The notes under the pieces: model-generated | Told to the model about the DNA's origin: nothing | Databases searched by the model: none | Seen by the model: only the letters and a program-made list of their open reading frames with translations | Source: Acanthosepion lycidas | Taxonomy: Eukaryota > Mollusca > Cephalopoda > Sepiida > Sepiidae | Direction of reading: 5' to 3' | Assembly: GCA_963932145.1 (NCBI GenBank) | Contig: OZ010571.1 | Span: forward strand, 154,052,798-154,116,797 | Length of the DNA: 64,000 bases | Translations under genes and position numbers: made by a program | In this document: piece by piece, positions 61,201 through 64,000 of the stretch | How the letters are laid out: each line of letters opens with the position of its first letter | Position numbering within the stretch: the stretch's first letter is position 1

Positions 61201-64000
61201 ATTCACTGTGGGGACTGCTTTTAACTTTGTGTGTATGAGAGTGACATTGCAGACATAAGGATCACCATGTCATTTTGATACCTACACTGTCTGTATCTGT
61301 AAATGCACTCTTTATAAATGTAGCAAAGTTTAAAGAATATTACACACACACACACACACACAACTTCCTCCAAAATTTGATGTTGGGTAGTCGATTGAGA
61401 ATTTTTATGTGTGCTCTTTGATTCCTCCTTATTCTAAAATTTGATACGTCTGGAAGGGTTTTGGTTTCAATAAGAACAATTGACATTATTTATTTATTTA
61501 TATATATATATTTTTTACACTTTGTACTGTGCAATAAAATGGTGTAAATTAACCATAATGTCTTTTTTCTTTTTAATATGCAGAATAGAATAGAGAATAT
61601 GATCATTAATTTCTGACCAGCAAGTATCAAAATAAAATAATAACTCATTGTTCTCACTTTGACTGAATGTGTATCTTCATGAAGAAATGTTATTGCCAAA
61701 CTAGATTACATCTATAAATAGATGCAGAAGTATATGTTAGAATAATCTCGGCATTACATCCTTAGAAGGAAAAAAAGGAGGTTTGAAAATAGAATGAATG
61801 ACATATTTTTTTTGTTTTAGATTTTTATGCATAAAGAAAATGTACTTGTTATTTAATAACAAAATAATTTTTTGAACATAAATTTCTTTTTTCTGTAAGT
61901 ACTTCACATTTTTCTAATTTTTTAAATCTTATCTTTGTATCTCAATTCAAATCTTTTTTTTTTATCAGTACCATTAAGTTGCTGCTTGTATATTGAATAT
62001 GGTGTTGGGAAACTGATTTCTTTTAGTTCCATGTCAAGAAAAACAATAAGTAAAACAAGCCATCACTCATGAGGCATTTGGGGTGTCAATGCTACTTAGT
62101 AATAAATACATTGCTTATTATTACGAAAAAAAAATAATAACTTGTGTATCAAAGTCTTCTTTTTTTTTTCTTTTTTTTTTCTAATGCAGAATTGGTAACT
62201 GCACTATAGACTAGATGTTTGCCTGCTGCTGTTTTGAGGTGAACTCCTCATTACTTTAAGGTAATTTACCTCATGGCTGACTTGACTTCCTAGTCACAAC
62301 TGAAATCAGATGAACACAACCTGAATATTTCTAAAGAGAGAGAAAATTATAATTACATTATTGTATTCATAACATTCTTGAAATCTTGAACTCTTTCTTT
62401 ATTCAATACATGGAGGAATTCATCTTTATTATTTAACTCAAATCTTATCAAAGAATATAATTAAAACTTTAAAATATGATTTCTTGAAAGTTTTCTTACA
62501 TTCACAACAAACATAAAAGACCAGATTTGCATCTTAGAAACCCTCTTTAATTAAAGGAGAATTAAACAACTACAAAGTCCGAATTTTTGCTTAATCAGTA
62601 AAAATCAACTGAGTTGATAAAAAAAAAACTTAATATTGTAAGTATATAAATGTCTATTAAAAATAAAAATAATTGTCACATCAAAACTATTTTATGGAAA
62701 ATAGTTAACTTAATATCTACTCAATTTAACTACACCAAGAAAACTTCAAAATTTTATTTAAACAATAACAGAAAAAATATTTTTATAATATGAACAGCTT
62801 GCTTCAGTTAGTACAAGTCTAAGGTCAATTTGAATGGATGAGGTGATATTTGCATTACCACTTTTAATTCATGTTGATAGCATTGAACTGGATGGCTTCG
62901 GTTTATAACTATGGTGGCCTATTAAAGAGAAAGAAAATTATCTTTTGTAAAGTAATTATTTTGTTGGTCATTGATCAAGATTTTTTTTTTTTTTTTTTTT
63001 TTTAATAGAACAATCATTATTTTAAAAAAATGAATAGTGGGATACATTCTGTCACATGAAATTTTGATTATAAAGAATGTAAGAAAACCCCAAATACTGT
63101 TTACTATTTTGGGGTCTCAAGTAATAAAATATTTTTGGTGAAAGTGATTGATATTTTAAATAATATTTTCACTGAAAAATTTTAGGAAGCAAACTATTTT
63201 ATTTTATTTTCAAAATAATAATAAAAATCTAATAGCTTATATGCAAGTGAAATATTGGAGCAATCAGAAAAAATTTTACACTAGACATATGCAGAATATT
63301 TCAATGGACTGCATACAGTCATGAGAAATCAATCTGTACCTCTAAGACACAACTCATGCAAGAATGATGACAGTTGAAAACGGAAATGATTATGAGTTTG
63401 GGCACCTTTTTTAGTTTCTAATAATAATAATATTCAATCAACAGCTGTGTAATATTTTTTAAAAGAGTTGGAGTTAATATTTTTCCAGTATCATTGTATA
63501 TATATTTATTAAAGGATATCAAGTTTCTAAAAAAAAAAAAAAAATCCCAAAATCTTTCATATTTTTTTGAAAGAATAAAAATTAAAAAATATAAAATATC
63601 TCAAAGAATTTTTTTCTTACAGACAATAGCCTTGCCTTAGAATATATTTTTAAAAAATCTTCAGAAAGGTCCATGTTTTATTTTTATTTTAAAAAATTCC
63701 AGACTAAGGCATCCATATCAGTTTTTACTTTGTGTTCCAAATTTTCATTTTGTTTAAGAACTTATCTTTTAAAAGTAGTGATACACCTTAATTGGAAATC
63801 ATCAAATTAAAAAGATAGCAATGCAATCACATGCAAAAAAAAAAAATTTTTTCTCTCAAATTTTGAAGAGAGATGGCTTTAAAAAAATTAATTTTTTTAC
63901 ATAAATGCCCAAAATATTTGCCCAAAGATTTTAAAAAAATAGTATTTTTGCAATTCAAAGGCAATGATTTTTACATTTTTAAATAGCCAGTTCTGCTTAA
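58269..64000. other. AT-rich DNA downstream of COX16, no gene recognised
   Basis: No reading frame here looks like a protein. Contents are mostly homopolymer A/T tracts (for example 60271-60287, 62982-63003, 63529-63543), a (CA)n run at 61344-61362, and the palindromes at 59636-59712. Part may be COX16 3' UTR or introns of a gene to the right. Confidence 0.5.
59636..59712. repeat. Two overlapping palindromes
   Basis: Palindrome 1 has 14-bp arms, 59636-59649 (aaatgtatttaaac) and 59651-59664, around a single base. Palindrome 2 has 25-bp arms, 59662-59686 and 59688-59712, around a single base at 59687. Both are perfect and share 3 bp. Confidence 0.95.

Overview
The window looks like nuclear DNA of a mollusc, most likely a cephalopod. 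It is AT-rich and intron-rich, full of (TA)n, (CA)n and A-tract microsatellites, and carries tRNA-derived SINEs, a Tx1/L1-like LINE, jockey-like LINE pieces, a Penelope relic and mariner and hAT elements. No prokaryotic feature, CRISPR array, rRNA or functional tRNA gene was seen. The species call is an inference from repeat style and gene content.

Layout. (1) 1-12.8 kb, plus strand: the last five exons of a divergent EML-family (echinoderm microtubule-associated protein-like) WD40 gene, whose 5' part lies left of the window. Its introns hold a SINE, a 1.7-kb purine-rich minisatellite, CA-tailed retroposon ends, a 30-bp minisatellite, a TATC microsatellite and a minus-strand LINE fragment. 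(2) 12.8-34.7 kb: no host gene seen. It contains a foldback-like element with 21-bp subrepeat arms, a GC-rich direct duplication, mariner termini, an LTR retrotransposon (5' LTR, PBS, gag-pro remnant, 59-bp 3' LTR remnant, ATAAC target duplication) fused internally to a decayed Tx1-like LINE, another LINE piece, a 2-kb hAT element with an 8-bp target duplication, and a small MITE. (3) 34.7-56.9 kb, minus strand: one large ten-exon zinc-finger gene. All splice phases agree and give a 1,509-residue reading frame: five Cys-pair/HCPxC modules on separate exons, an acidic stretch, three AT-hooks, a ten-finger array and one late finger. Its introns hold a mariner copy, a SINE, a solo-LTR-like block, (TA)n-bracketed repeats and a Penelope GIY-YIG relic. 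(4) 56.9-58.3 kb: a divergent promoter region of about 1 kb shared with COX16 (plus strand, single-exon cytochrome c oxidase assembly factor). (5) 58.3-64 kb: AT-rich DNA with no recognisable gene, but with two abutting near-perfect palindromes.

Functionally the host genes are a probable microtubule-binding protein, a probable DNA-binding nuclear protein and a mitochondrial inner-membrane assembly factor. Nothing links them into a pathway. The most unusual signals are the zinc-finger gene's apparent growth by repeated duplication of a two-exon (phase 0-1, 1-0) unit, the LTR element whose gag start codon sits on the LTR/primer-binding-site junction, the LTR-LINE chimera, the UUCG hairpins before the LINE ORF1, and the foldback-like element.
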